Below, piece by piece: positions 1-6,929 of a DNA stretch of 19,994 nt. The stretch lies in assembly GCA_003170875.1 (NCBI GenBank), contig PMYJ01000146.1, forward strand, positions 22,247 through 42,240. The letters are read 5' to 3'. This stretch comes from Candidatus Dormiibacterota bacterium (GTDB taxonomy: Bacteria > Chloroflexota > Dormibacteria > Aeolococcales > Aeolococcaceae). The stretch's first letter is position 1. Each line of letters starts with the position of its first letter. A program made the translations under genes and the position numbers. The notes under the pieces were generated by a model, which worked only from the letters and a program-made list of their open reading frames with translations, was not told the origin of the DNA and searched no databases.

Positions 1-1
1 C

Positions 2-394
2 CAGAGCCTCCACGAGTTCCGGCGCCCCCACGGCGTGCTCCTCCTGGCCGAGAGCGACGGCCGGCCGGCCGGCATCGGAGCGCTGCGGCGGCTCTCGGAT
101 GACGTTGTCGAGGTCAAGCGGATGTATATCGTCCCGACCTTCCGCGGACGCCACATCAGCTCCGCCATCCTCGATCGGCTGATCGTCGAGGCCAGGACCA
201 TGGGGGCGACCACCCTGCGCCTCGACACCTGCCGCTTCATGAGCGACGCCCAGCGGCTTTACCGCTCCCGGGGCTTCGTCGAGCGTGGACGCTACGAGGG
301 GTCGGAGATTCCGCCGCGGCTCCAGCAGCACTGGGTCTTCTTCGAGCGGGGTCTCGACGGCGCCAATCAGGACGCCGCCTCCACCCGCGACTAG
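2..394 (+). CDS. GNAT-family N-acetyltransferase, 5' end missing
   Basis: The reading frame is open from the first bases of the window, so the N-terminus lies outside; a GTG at 35 is available but need not be the start. The visible part carries the second half of a GNAT fold: a strand ending in VKRMYIVP, then the acetyl-CoA pyrophosphate-binding loop of the Q/RxxGxG/A type (here RGRHIS), an amphipathic helix, a strand with LRLDTC, and the closing motif AQRLYRSRGFVERGRY, typical of motif B. Such enzymes move an acetyl group from acetyl-CoA to an amine; the substrate cannot be told from this. The protein ends in a short polar tail. It is followed by a 287-base gap, so it is probably the last gene of its transcript. 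Confidence 0.85.
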   Translation, partial: QSLHEFRRPHGVLLLAESDGRPAGIGALRRLSDDVVEVKRMYIVPTFRGRHISSAILDRLIVEARTMGATTLRLDTCRFMSDAQRLYRSRGFVERGRYEGSEIPPRLQQHWVFFERGLDGANQDAASTRD

Positions 395-415
395 AGCATC
401 CCTCGGTGGCGTGCC

Positions 416-434
416 GGGCAGGGGAGGGGAGGGG
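416..434 (+). other. G-quadruplex-type motif (four G runs)
   Basis: Four runs of three to four guanines are separated by only one or two bases (GGG-CA-GGGG-A-GGGG-A-GGGG). The motif begins 22 bases after the stop of the acetyltransferase gene, on the coding strand. The pattern fits the usual definition of an intramolecular quadruplex with short loops. Whether it folds, or acts in 3' end formation, is inference. Confidence 0.6.
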
Positions 435-497
435 CGACGGGGTGCACCGGGGTTCCCTCGCCGCCTGCCGGTCCCGCGGTCCCGCTGGCCACCCGCA

Positions 498-525
498 GCG
501 GGGCAGTATGGGCGGGGCAGTATGG
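498..525 (+). repeat. Perfect 14-bp tandem repeat (two copies)
   Basis: The unit GCGGGGCAGTATGG occurs twice back to back with no mismatch. It lies about 157 bases before the hydroxyacyl-CoA dehydrogenase start. Tandem direct repeats at this spacing could be binding sites for a regulator, or a chance duplication. Nothing else in the 395-681 gap is recognisable: no tRNA and no clear promoter. Confidence 0.6.
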
Positions 526-681
526 ATCGAAGGCCCCTGGCCGCCCGAACCGGGCGGCGCTAGGCTGTGCTGCTGGTCGGCGGACCCGTGGACAGGCTGG
601 CACAGTGACCGCCGGGCCCCGCCTGCCTGCCACGGTCTCTCCTACTGGAATCGGTTCGGGTGTGTCGACAGGAGGCATGCG

Positions 682-1590
682 ATGCGCATCGAGGACGTGC
701 ACCGGGTACTCGTGATCGGAAGCGGCACGATGGGCCTGCAGATCGGCCTTCAGGCCGCGACCCACGGCTACGACGTCGTCGTCTACGAGACCGACGCCTC
801 CGCCCGCGAGGCGGCACCCGGCCGGTTACGTGGCTACGGTGAGGAGCAGCTGGCGGCACGGGTGGTCGACGCCGGCGGGCTGGAGCGATCTCTGGGTCGG
901 GTCACGGTGACCGGGGATCCGGCCACCGCCGGAGCGGACGCCGACCTGTTGATCGAGTGCGTGCCCGAGGATCCCGAGCTCAAGGGTCGAGTTCTCGGGC
1001 AATTCAACGAACTCTGTCCTATGGGTGCAGTGTTCACCACCAACACCTCGACGCTGCTCCCATCCATGTTCGCCGAGGCCACCGGCCGGCCCGATCGCTT
1101 CGCCGCGCTCCACTTTCACATTCCCGTCTGGTCAGCGAACGTCGCGGATGTAATGCCGCATCCCGGGACATCGGCAGAGACGACCGAGCTCCTCCTCGAC
1201 TTCGCCCGCCGCCTTGGCCAGATCCCCATCCGGATGCACCGTGAGAGCATCGGCTACGTCTTCAACGCCGTGTACACCGCTATGAACAGGGCGGCGATCA
1301 CGCTGGTCGCCAACGATGTGGCCTCGGTCGAGGACGTCGACCGCGCCTGGATGGTGATCATGAAGATGCCGATCGGACCCTTCGGCATGCTCGATGACGT
1401 CGGGATCGATACCGCATGGCACATCACCGACTACTGGGCGGAAGTGACCGGGGATGCTCAGCTCCGCGCCAACGCCGCACTGCTGCGCAGCTACGTCGAT
1501 CGCGGCTGCGCGGGGATCAAGAGCGGGGAGGGGTTCTATCGCTACCCGCATCCTGCCTACGCGGATCCGAGCTTCGTCAAGGGCGCGTGA
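682..1590 (+). CDS. 3-hydroxyacyl-CoA dehydrogenase family protein
   Basis: A 302-residue, single-module NAD(P)-dependent 3-hydroxyacyl-CoA dehydrogenase. The Rossmann loop is GSGTMG (residues 13-18), followed by VYETD at the end of strand two (acidic residue expected for NAD). ECVPED (92-97) and TNTST (120-124) are the conserved middle motifs, and the C-terminal helical domain ends with GIKSGEGFYRY. His144 is the expected catalytic histidine. The region after it is unusual: the family usually has HFFNP and then a catalytic Glu in a V-E-V/I context, whereas this protein has HFHIP and Asp156 at the Glu position. The ATG at 682 is chosen because AGGAGG lies just before it and homology starts there; the frame is open upstream to 406 but that part is not protein-like. 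It probably oxidises or reduces a short 3-hydroxyacyl-CoA, but may use another substrate. Confidence 0.85.
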   Translation: MRIEDVHRVLVIGSGTMGLQIGLQAATHGYDVVVYETDASAREAAPGRLRGYGEEQLAARVVDAGGLERSLGRVTVTGDPATAGADADLLIECVPEDPELKGRVLGQFNELCPMGAVFTTNTSTLLPSMFAEATGRPDRFAALHFHIPVWSANVADVMPHPGTSAETTELLLDFARRLGQIPIRMHRESIGYVFNAVYTAMNRAAITLVANDVASVEDVDRAWMVIMKMPIGPFGMLDDVGIDTAWHITDYWAEVTGDAQLRANAALLRSYVDRGCAGIKSGEGFYRYPHPAYADPSFVKGA

Positions 1591-1629
1591 GACCGGATAA
1601 CGCGACGACTGGAGACAGCTCCGGCCCGC

Positions 1630-2097
1630 TCAGCCAGCCAGGCTGAGGATCGCCACGTAGCAGGTCACCGCCAGGGCAAATCCGGCCGACATCAGCATCG
1701 AACTGATGTTCTGGCTGTACTTGAGGAAGCTGGCCCCGTTGAAGCCGGCGAAGATGATCGCCGTGAGACCCACGGCGGCCAGCCAGACCGCGGCCCGTCG
1801 TCCCGAACGCGCCGAATGCACCACGAGCTCGATGCCGTTCAGGAGCAGGACCACGCCGATGAGCACGTGGACGATGAGCAGCGGCAGCCCGCTGGAGAAG
1901 CTCCAGAGGACGCTGCTGAGCGCGCCGCTCAGGTACGGACCGCTGCCGGCCCCCGGGTGATGGGTCGGGATGGTCACGTACAGGTTGAGTGACATGCCGA
2001 CCAGGAACTGCACGACGAGCACGATGAGCGTCGCCGCGGTCCGGCGCCGCAGCACGCCGAGCCGCCGCGCCGTCTCACTGACCATGGCGGCGATCAT
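1630..2097 (-). CDS. Four-helix integral membrane protein of unknown function
   Basis: A 155-residue protein with four clear hydrophobic segments, roughly at residues 22-44, 73-96, 103-125 and 132-154. After the first helix is an extracytoplasmic loop with LYVTIPTHHPGAGSGPY, resembling conserved actinobacterial-type small membrane proteins I cannot name. No catalytic motif is visible apart from the adjacent histidines in that loop. Two ATG codons (2097 and 2085) could start it, and neither has a strong Shine-Dalgarno sequence. It is convergent with the dehydrogenase (39-base gap). About 90 bases upstream lies a perfect 8-bp dyad that may be the operator of this gene. The function is unknown. 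Confidence 0.75.
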   Translation of the reverse strand: MIAAMVSETARRLGVLRRRTAATLIVLVVQFLVGMSLNLYVTIPTHHPGAGSGPYLSGALSSVLWSFSSGLPLLIVHVLIGVVLLLNGIELVVHSARSGRRAAVWLAAVGLTAIIFAGFNGASFLKYSQNISSMLMSAGFALAVTCYVAILSLAG

Positions 2098-2187
2098 GGC
2101 ACAGGCTCGGCGGCGTGACGGTACGGTGGTGTCGGTGTATCCCGGAGGCGTGTAGCCGAGGCACCGCCGGCCTCACCGTCCTTTGTT

Positions 2188-2209
2188 CCTGATAAGATAC
2201 ATTATCAGG
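2188..2209. promoter_or_regulatory. Perfect dyad, CCTGATAA-N6-TTATCAGG
   Basis: Two perfectly complementary 8-base arms flank the 6-base spacer GATACA, forming an AT-rich 22-bp island in a very GC-rich background. It sits in the 223-base gap between the AhpD-like gene end and the membrane-protein start. Size and symmetry fit a TetR- or MarR-type operator. It is not followed by a T run on either strand, so a terminator is less likely. The regulator that would bind it is not evident. Confidence 0.6.
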
Positions 2210-2320
2210 AGTAAAAGCTCAGCTCGGTGGAGGGTCCGTCCCGCCGTCCTCCCCCCGGACCTGCCATGCGTACAGCCCGGGCGTCTGCAGGAAGCCCTGC
2301 CTGTCAGCGTTGCATAGCGC

Positions 2321-2953
2321 TCAAGCGGCAGGCAGCGGGTCGCCGCCACCCAGCGGCCGTTCGGCCGCCGTCGCGGGAATTGCGCACACCAGGCCCTCAC
2401 TGAAGCCCGCGGCACCGATGCCGAAGGCCAGGTTGAAACGCCCGCGCATACTCTCCAGGGCGATGACGTGGGTGAGCTCCACGAGCTGGGCGTCGTCGAA
2501 GTGACTGCGCAGCTCGTCGAAGAGCGTGTCAGGCACCCTGACCGGGGTCTCACTCATCGCGACCGCGTAGTCGAGCACAAGCTCCTCGAGGTCGGTGAAG
2601 AGCCGGCTGTTCCGGTGAAACGGGAGAGCGAGCAGCTGCGCATCGCTGAGACCCGACCGGCGAGCAATCTGTGAACCGAGGTCGATGCAGTACTCGCACT
2701 CGACCAGGGTGGTGGCCTTCAGCTCGGCCAGATTCCGGAGGCGCTCGTCGACCCGGTGAAGCTTGGCAGTGGCCTGCTCCAGGCGGCCGTAGGCGCGGAG
2801 CAGGCCCGGCACGTGCGCGTAGACCTCGAGCGGCGCGAGCATGCGCCCGGGATGGCGACCGGTGAGATGCACCAGGCTCCGACGGGTGAAGAAAGAGGCG
2901 AGCTTCACCAACGGCCCGGCGGCGGCGGGCGCGACCCTCGCGATGCGTGTCAT
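2321..2953 (-). CDS. Carboxymuconolactone decarboxylase / AhpD-like protein
   Basis: A 210-residue all-helical protein of the carboxymuconolactone decarboxylase / AhpD superfamily. The signature is ECEYCIDLGSQIARRSG (residues 85-101): the paired cysteines (Cys86, Cys89) and the preceding Glu match the redox centre, while the histidine of the AhpD CxxC-x3-H pattern is Gly here, as in many members of the longer CMD subfamily. A second helical half (DLEELVLDYAVAMSETPVRV to LVELTHVIALE) completes the fold. It could be a peroxidase-type or thiol-active enzyme; the substrate is unknown. The ATG at 2953 is preferred over an upstream in-frame start at 2992 because AAGGAGGAG lies 5 bases before it. 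It is divergent from a TetR gene, which is its likely repressor. Confidence 0.85.
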   Translation of the reverse strand: MTRIARVAPAAAGPLVKLASFFTRRSLVHLTGRHPGRMLAPLEVYAHVPGLLRAYGRLEQATAKLHRVDERLRNLAELKATTLVECEYCIDLGSQIARRSGLSDAQLLALPFHRNSRLFTDLEELVLDYAVAMSETPVRVPDTLFDELRSHFDDAQLVELTHVIALESMRGRFNLAFGIGAAGFSEGLVCAIPATAAERPLGGGDPLPAA

Positions 2954-2958
2954 CCGGG

Positions 2959-2967
2959 CTCCTCCTT
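2959..2967 (-). promoter_or_regulatory. Ribosome binding site fixing the AhpD-like start
   Basis: On the minus strand this reads AAGGAGGAG, five bases before the ATG at 2953. It lies inside the longer alternative frame that begins at 2992, so it argues for the shorter protein. Confidence 0.75.
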
Positions 2968-3052
2968 CTCCCCCATGGGCACCCCCGGCCACGGGGACAC
3001 CTGCTGACCCACGAGTGTCCGGAACCTATCAGTCCGCACACGTTTCGATAAT

Positions 3053-3069
3053 AATGGTACGATACCGTT
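3053..3069. promoter_or_regulatory. Candidate TetR operator, AAtGGTA-CGA-TACCgTT
   Basis: A 17-bp dyad with one mismatched pair (core GGTACGATACC is perfect) lies 3 bases before the TetR start codon in the divergent gap 2954-3072. The 9-mer CGTTTCGAT also occurs twice here (3041-3049 and 3066-3074). TACGAT (3058-3063) fits a TANNNT -10 box placed 9 bases before the ATG. A dyad lying on a promoter between a TetR gene and its divergent neighbour is the usual arrangement for self-repression plus neighbour control; binding itself is inferred. Confidence 0.6.
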
Positions 3070-3072
3070 TCG

Positions 3073-3753
3073 ATGAGCCTCGTGTCAACCACCCGCGGCG
3101 GGTCGGATGGGGTGCCTCGGGCGATCGCACCGGACCGCGCCGCGCGTGGCCCGATCGCCCGGGGACAACGCGCTCGCGACCGCATCATTCGCGCCGCTCT
3201 GGAGGTGCTCGCGGAGAGCGGACTGGCGGGATTCACCATGGAGGCCGTCGCTCGCCGGGCGAGGGCCAGCAAGGCAACCATCTACCGGCGCTGGGCGACC
3301 CAGACCGCCCTACTGGTCGATGCCATGGATCTGAGCTTCCGGCCGTTGCCCCCGCCGGCGACCGGACGGCTGCGCACCGACCTGATCGAGCTGGTCTCTG
3401 CCCTGGAGACGATGCTCGGCAGTCAACCGTTCCCCCGACTCCTGGCCGCCATGATCGATGCCGCCGAGCGCGATCCCGCATTCTCTCAGCAGCATCTCCA
3501 CCTCACCGAACACCGCCGCCAACCTCTCCGCGACGTCCTCGCCGAGGCGCAGCGGCGCGGTGAGATCGCCGCGACCGTCGACCTCGAGCTGGCCGTCGAC
3601 CTGCTCGTCGGCCCCGCTTTCTACCGACGCTTCATCGCCCACCAGCCGTTCCCTGCCCAAGGTGCTACAACGGTCGTGGATTCGGTGCTCAGCGCACTCC
3701 GATACACGCCAATCAACCCACCGAGTCGAACCTCAACGCCCCCACTTCCGTAG
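3073..3753 (+). CDS. TetR/AcrR-family transcriptional regulator
   Basis: A 226-residue TetR-type repressor. After a flexible 30-residue N-terminus comes the helix-turn-helix domain (about residues 35-81: RIIRAALEVLAESGLAGFTMEAVARRA...SKATIYRRW, broken here for length), with the family signature ATIYRRW. The C-terminal ligand domain (about 100-210) is helical, with PRLLAAMIDAAERDP and a closing DLLVGPAFYRRF, similar to the TetR C-terminal domains that end in LLxGPxxYR. There is no Shine-Dalgarno sequence before the ATG at 3073, but a TANNNT box sits 9 bases upstream, so the message may be leaderless. GTG codons at 3082 and 3112 are other possible starts. It probably regulates itself and the divergent AhpD-like gene. 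Confidence 0.9.
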   Translation: MSLVSTTRGGSDGVPRAIAPDRAARGPIARGQRARDRIIRAALEVLAESGLAGFTMEAVARRARASKATIYRRWATQTALLVDAMDLSFRPLPPPATGRLRTDLIELVSALETMLGSQPFPRLLAAMIDAAERDPAFSQQHLHLTEHRRQPLRDVLAEAQRRGEIAATVDLELAVDLLVGPAFYRRFIAHQPFPAQGATTVVDSVLSALRYTPINPPSRTSTPPLP

Positions 3754-3786
3754 AGCTCACGACGGGCGACACGGCCGCACCCAGGG

Positions 3787-5076
3787 TCAGGCGGGCCCTC
3801 GACCCGCGCCGGCGGCGAGGGGTCGCTCGCTGACCGCGGCAGGGGCATCGCCGCGCGGCGACGGCATCCGTCGCCAGGCGCGCCCGGCAAAGGTCATGTG
3901 GACATCGCTGATGCGACGCTCCAGGAAGCCGGCCTCGCAGTACGCGAAGTAGAAGCGCCACATGCGCAGGAACTGCTCGTCGAAACCCAGCGTGATGGCG
4001 CGGTCGTGGGCGGCGTCGAGCGCCTCGCGCCAGTGTCTGAGCGTCACCGGGTAGTTGGCGCCGATGTCGTCGAGCTCCACCAGCCGGAGTCCGCTGGCCC
4101 GGTTGGCGGCATCGACCAGCGACCTGACCGAGGGCAGGAATCCCCCGGGGAAGACGTAGCGCTTGATGAAGTCCTCACGCCAGCGCGCGGCTGACCAGGC
4201 GCGGTCCTCGATCACGATGGCCTGCAGCACGGCCAGCCCATCCGGCGCGAGCAGCCTCTCGCAGCAGCGGAAGAATTCGTCGTACAGTCGCCAGTCGACG
4301 GCCTCGATCATCTCCACCGAGACGAGCTTCGTGTAGGTGCCCTTGAGGTCGCGGTAGTTCTGATCGAGCACGGTGATGCGGTCGGAGAGGCCGGCTGCGG
4401 CAACGCGGGCGCGCGAATACTCGCACTGCTCCTGCGAGATGGTGGTGGTGGTGACGCGGCATCCGCTCCGCCGGGCGGCGTGGATGGCGAGACCGCCCCA
4501 GCCGGTGCCGATCTCCAGCAGGTGGTCATCGGCGGTGAGGTGCAACCGCTCGCAGATGCGGTCGAACTTGCGCAGCGAGGCCGTCTCCAGGTCGTCGCCG
4601 GGCTCGAAGATGGCGCACGAGTAGGCCATCGTCGGGTCGAGGAAGAGCTCAAAGAAGCTGTTCCCGAGGTCGTAATGAGCATGGATGTTGCGCCGGTCGG
4701 CCACGCGCGTCGGGCGGTGCGAGCGGAGCCGTCCCGCGACCTGCCGGGCGGCGTCGAGGGGCGCGGTGAGCCGGTTGATCCGGTCGACGTTGTGAGCCAG
4801 CAGCGAGAGCAGCCCGGTGAGGTCCGGGGTGTCCCAGTACCCTCGCATGTAGGCGGCGCCCAGCCCGTTGCCGCCCGCCGTCGCCGTTATGCCCCACACG
4901 CGCTGGTCGTGGACGATCATGTGGGCGCATTTCCCGCCGTGGCCCAGGACGGTCGTCCCCGAGTCCTCGCGGATGGAGAGGGAACCCCCGCGCAGGGCCG
5001 AACCGAAGGCCAGGATGCTGCGTCGCGCCAGGCGATCCCGGCTCCGGGCGGGCACGGCGCGCTGCTCCTTCGACAT
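3787..5076 (-). CDS. Cyclopropane-fatty-acyl-phospholipid synthase family methyltransferase
   Basis: A 429-residue SAM-dependent enzyme of the CFA synthase family, which transfers a methylene (or methyl) from SAM to the double bond of acyl chains in membrane lipids. The N-terminal lipid-handling domain (about 15-115) includes AAYMRGYWDTPDL. The catalytic domain starts with HAHYDLGNSFFELFLDPTM and YSCAIF (Cys154, matching the bicarbonate-site Cys). The SAM motif is LEIGTGWGG (187-195), and EMIEAV carries Glu255. KRYVFPGGFLPS and the final RMWRFYFAYCEAGF follow. At the place of the E. coli bicarbonate-site His the protein has Gln285 (VLQAI), as in many long-form homologues. ATG 5076 is preferred over the open frame up to 5253, whose extra residues look like non-coding GC-rich translation. 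It is convergent with the TetR gene (33-base gap). Confidence 0.9.
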   Translation of the reverse strand: MSKEQRAVPARSRDRLARRSILAFGSALRGGSLSIREDSGTTVLGHGGKCAHMIVHDQRVWGITATAGGNGLGAAYMRGYWDTPDLTGLLSLLAHNVDRINRLTAPLDAARQVAGRLRSHRPTRVADRRNIHAHYDLGNSFFELFLDPTMAYSCAIFEPGDDLETASLRKFDRICERLHLTADDHLLEIGTGWGGLAIHAARRSGCRVTTTTISQEQCEYSRARVAAAGLSDRITVLDQNYRDLKGTYTKLVSVEMIEAVDWRLYDEFFRCCERLLAPDGLAVLQAIVIEDRAWSAARWREDFIKRYVFPGGFLPSVRSLVDAANRASGLRLVELDDIGANYPVTLRHWREALDAAHDRAITLGFDEQFLRMWRFYFAYCEAGFLERRISDVHMTFAGRAWRRMPSPRGDAPAAVSERPLAAGAGRGPA

Positions 5077-5243
5077 CGGCGGATGGGGATCCTTGTGGGC
5101 GGGGTGAGCGGCGCCGTGGCGATCCGCCGGCCCGGCCGTGGATGGTGACGAGGGCAGCGGCGTCCTCGTCGCGAACGCTGAAAAGGTAGCGCATTGTGGA
5201 GGGGCGGTGAGGACATCCTGATCCGGTCCGTTGCGGGTGAGAC

Positions 5244-5312
5244 GCGGAGGCATCGGTCCGCGCCACGCCGTCCACAGGTCGGTGCGGAGGCGTCGGTCGG
5301 CGCCACGCCGTC
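5244..5312 (+). repeat. Two imperfect 29-bp direct repeats, 40-bp period
   Basis: Positions 5244-5272 and 5284-5312 agree at 27 of 29 bases and share the ends GCGGAGG and CGCCACGCCGTC. They lie in the 249-base divergent gap between the CFA-synthase-type gene and the thioredoxin gene, ending 13 bases before the thioredoxin start. They could be paired regulator sites in the 5' leader, or a local duplication. Confidence 0.6.
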
Positions 5313-5325
5313 AGAATCGAAGGAG

Positions 5326-6069
5326 ATGACCGCCACCGTCCCCGTCCTCGAGGTGACCGACGCCACCTTCGACACCGCCGTCATCGCTGAATCGTCCAAC
5401 CGCCCGGTCGTCGTCGACTTCTGGGCCGGCTGGTGTGCCCCCTGCCGGACCCTCGGCCCCATTCTCGAGCAGGCCGTCGCGCTCCACGGCGGGGTGACCC
5501 TGGCCAAGCTCGACGTCGACGCCAATCCGGAGGTCACCGCGCGTTTCGGTATCCAGGGCATCCCGGCGGTGAAGGCATTCCGCGACGGGCAGCTGGTCGC
5601 CGAGTTCGTCGGGCTCCAACCCAGAGCCCAGGTCGAGCGTTTCCTCGACGACCTGGCGCCTGCTCCCCCTCCCCCACCCCCTCCCTCCGACGAGGCGGGC
5701 TTGCGCGCGGCCGTCCTGACTGAGCCGGACGACGTCACTGTCCGCCGCGCGCTCGGAGCCCTCCTGCTCGAGGCGGGGCGGCTGGAGGAAGCCGACGAGC
5801 TGCTGGCGGCCGCCCACGAGGATCAGGTGTGCGACGGCCTGCGAGCCCGGATCGAGATCCGACGGGACGGCGATCCGGCGCTGGCCGCCCTGGTTGCTGG
5901 GAACTCCGACACCGCGGTCGTGCGCCGGCTGATCGCCGCCATCCGCGACTCCGGGCCCCCGCAGCGGTCGCAACTCCGCCGGGTCGTGCTCGGTGCCTTG
6001 GCGGCGGGGCCCAGCGGCGACCCGGCGGTCGAGGCACTGCGCGGCGAGCTGGCCTCCGCCCTCTTCTGA
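5326..6069 (+). CDS. Thioredoxin-domain protein with TPR-like C-terminus (YbbN/CnoX type)
   Basis: A 247-residue protein. Residues 5-110 form a thioredoxin fold with VVDFWAGWCAPC (redox cysteines 37 and 40; the usual WCGPC is WCAPC) and the cis-proline in IQGIPAVKAF (Pro80). A proline-only linker (about 111-120) leads to a helical C-terminal half with ALGALLLEAGRLEEADELLAAA, a TPR-type repeat, and further helices to the end. This layout matches the YbbN/CnoX co-chaperedoxins, which hold stressed cytosolic proteins and protect their thiols. The ATG at 5326 fits the domain start, but AAGGAG abuts it with almost no spacer; the frame stays open upstream to a TTG at 5194, so an upstream start is possible though that part is not protein-like. 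Confidence 0.88.
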   Translation: MTATVPVLEVTDATFDTAVIAESSNRPVVVDFWAGWCAPCRTLGPILEQAVALHGGVTLAKLDVDANPEVTARFGIQGIPAVKAFRDGQLVAEFVGLQPRAQVERFLDDLAPAPPPPPPPSDEAGLRAAVLTEPDDVTVRRALGALLLEAGRLEEADELLAAAHEDQVCDGLRARIEIRRDGDPALAALVAGNSDTAVVRRLIAAIRDSGPPQRSQLRRVVLGALAAGPSGDPAVEALRGELASALF

Positions 6070-6155
6070 GAGACCGGGTGGACCGCCGCGAGGGCGGCCC
6101 CCTCTGTGCGACATTGGAGCCAGCAATCGCCAGCGATCGCATCGGGAGCAGAGCC

Positions 6156-6908
6156 ATGCCGCACGTCGCGGACGCGCTGACAGCGGAGACGATCCGCATC
6201 GCCGGCCATGATGGCGACGAGATCGGCGCCTATCTCGCAGAGCCTATCGGCGATGGGCCCTTCGGCGGTGTCGTGGTCATCCACCACATGCCGGGGTGGG
6301 ACCGCTGGAGCAAGGAGGTGACCCGCACCTTCGCCGCCGCCGGCTACCTCGCCATCTGCCCCAATCTCCACGAGCGCGAGGGCAAGGGCGCCGGCCCCGA
6401 CGACTCCGCCGCGGCGGTTCGGGCGGCTGGCGGCGTGCCGGACGAGCGTCTGGTGGGAGACGTGGATGCGGCCGCTCACGATCTCCGCTCCCTCCCCTCC
6501 TCCAACGGCAAGCTCGGCGTCATCGGCTACTGCTCGGGAGGACGGCAGAGCTTCCTCGCCGCCTGCAAGCTCCCCTTCGACGCCGCGGTCGACTGCTACG
6601 GCGCGGGGGTCGTGGGCACGCCACCGCCGCAGGCACCCTTCACGTTCGTGCCCCTGATCGGCCTCTCCCCGGACCTCTCCTGCCCGCTGCTCGGCCTCTT
6701 CGGCGCCGAGGACCGCTTCCCGTCCCCGGATCAGACGGCGGAGCTGGATGCCGAGCTGACCCGCCTGGGCAAGGCTCATGAGTTCCACACCTACGACGGC
6801 GCCGGTCACGCCTTCTTCTGCGTGGACCGCCCCAGCTATCGCGTTGAGCCCGCCCTGGACGGCTGGGCGCGAATCTGGGAGTGGTTTGGCCGCCACCTCA
6901 GCTCCTGA
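6156..6908 (+). CDS. Dienelactone hydrolase family protein
   Basis: A 250-residue alpha/beta hydrolase of the dienelactone hydrolase family. The nucleophile elbow is GYCSGG with Cys126, followed by Asp186 (FGAEDRF) and His218 (YDGAGHAF), a complete Cys-Asp-His triad. The early VVVIHHMPGWDRW contributes the oxyanion region. In the classic enzyme, dienelactone from chloro- or aromatic breakdown is opened to maleylacetate; many relatives act on other esters and the real substrate is unknown. GGGAG lies 7 bases before the ATG at 6156, which decides the start; the frame upstream to 5829 overlaps the thioredoxin gene and is not used. A DUF6295-like gene follows after 21 bases, so the two are probably co-transcribed. 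Confidence 0.9.
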   Translation: MPHVADALTAETIRIAGHDGDEIGAYLAEPIGDGPFGGVVVIHHMPGWDRWSKEVTRTFAAAGYLAICPNLHEREGKGAGPDDSAAAVRAAGGVPDERLVGDVDAAAHDLRSLPSSNGKLGVIGYCSGGRQSFLAACKLPFDAAVDCYGAGVVGTPPPQAPFTFVPLIGLSPDLSCPLLGLFGAEDRFPSPDQTAELDAELTRLGKAHEFHTYDGAGHAFFCVDRPSYRVEPALDGWARIWEWFGRHLSS

Positions 6909-6929
6909 CGACATCACTGGAGAGCCCCC

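Noticed and set aside
406..681. N-terminal extension of the hydroxyacyl-CoA dehydrogenase frame
   Set aside because: The homology begins at the ATG at 682, preceded by AGGAGG; the upstream translation is Arg/Gly/Pro-rich with no domain.
2188..2209. Palindrome considered as an intrinsic terminator of the AhpD-like gene
   Set aside because: Arms are AT-rich and no T run follows on either strand; an operator fits better.
2173..2553. 126-residue minus-strand frame across the AT-rich palindrome
   Set aside because: It overlaps the AhpD-like gene in another frame, has an Arg/Ser-rich composition typical of GC-rich shadows and no ribosome site.
5244..5312. Direct repeats considered as a CRISPR array
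   Set aside because: Only two imperfect copies with an 11-base spacer and no cas genes.
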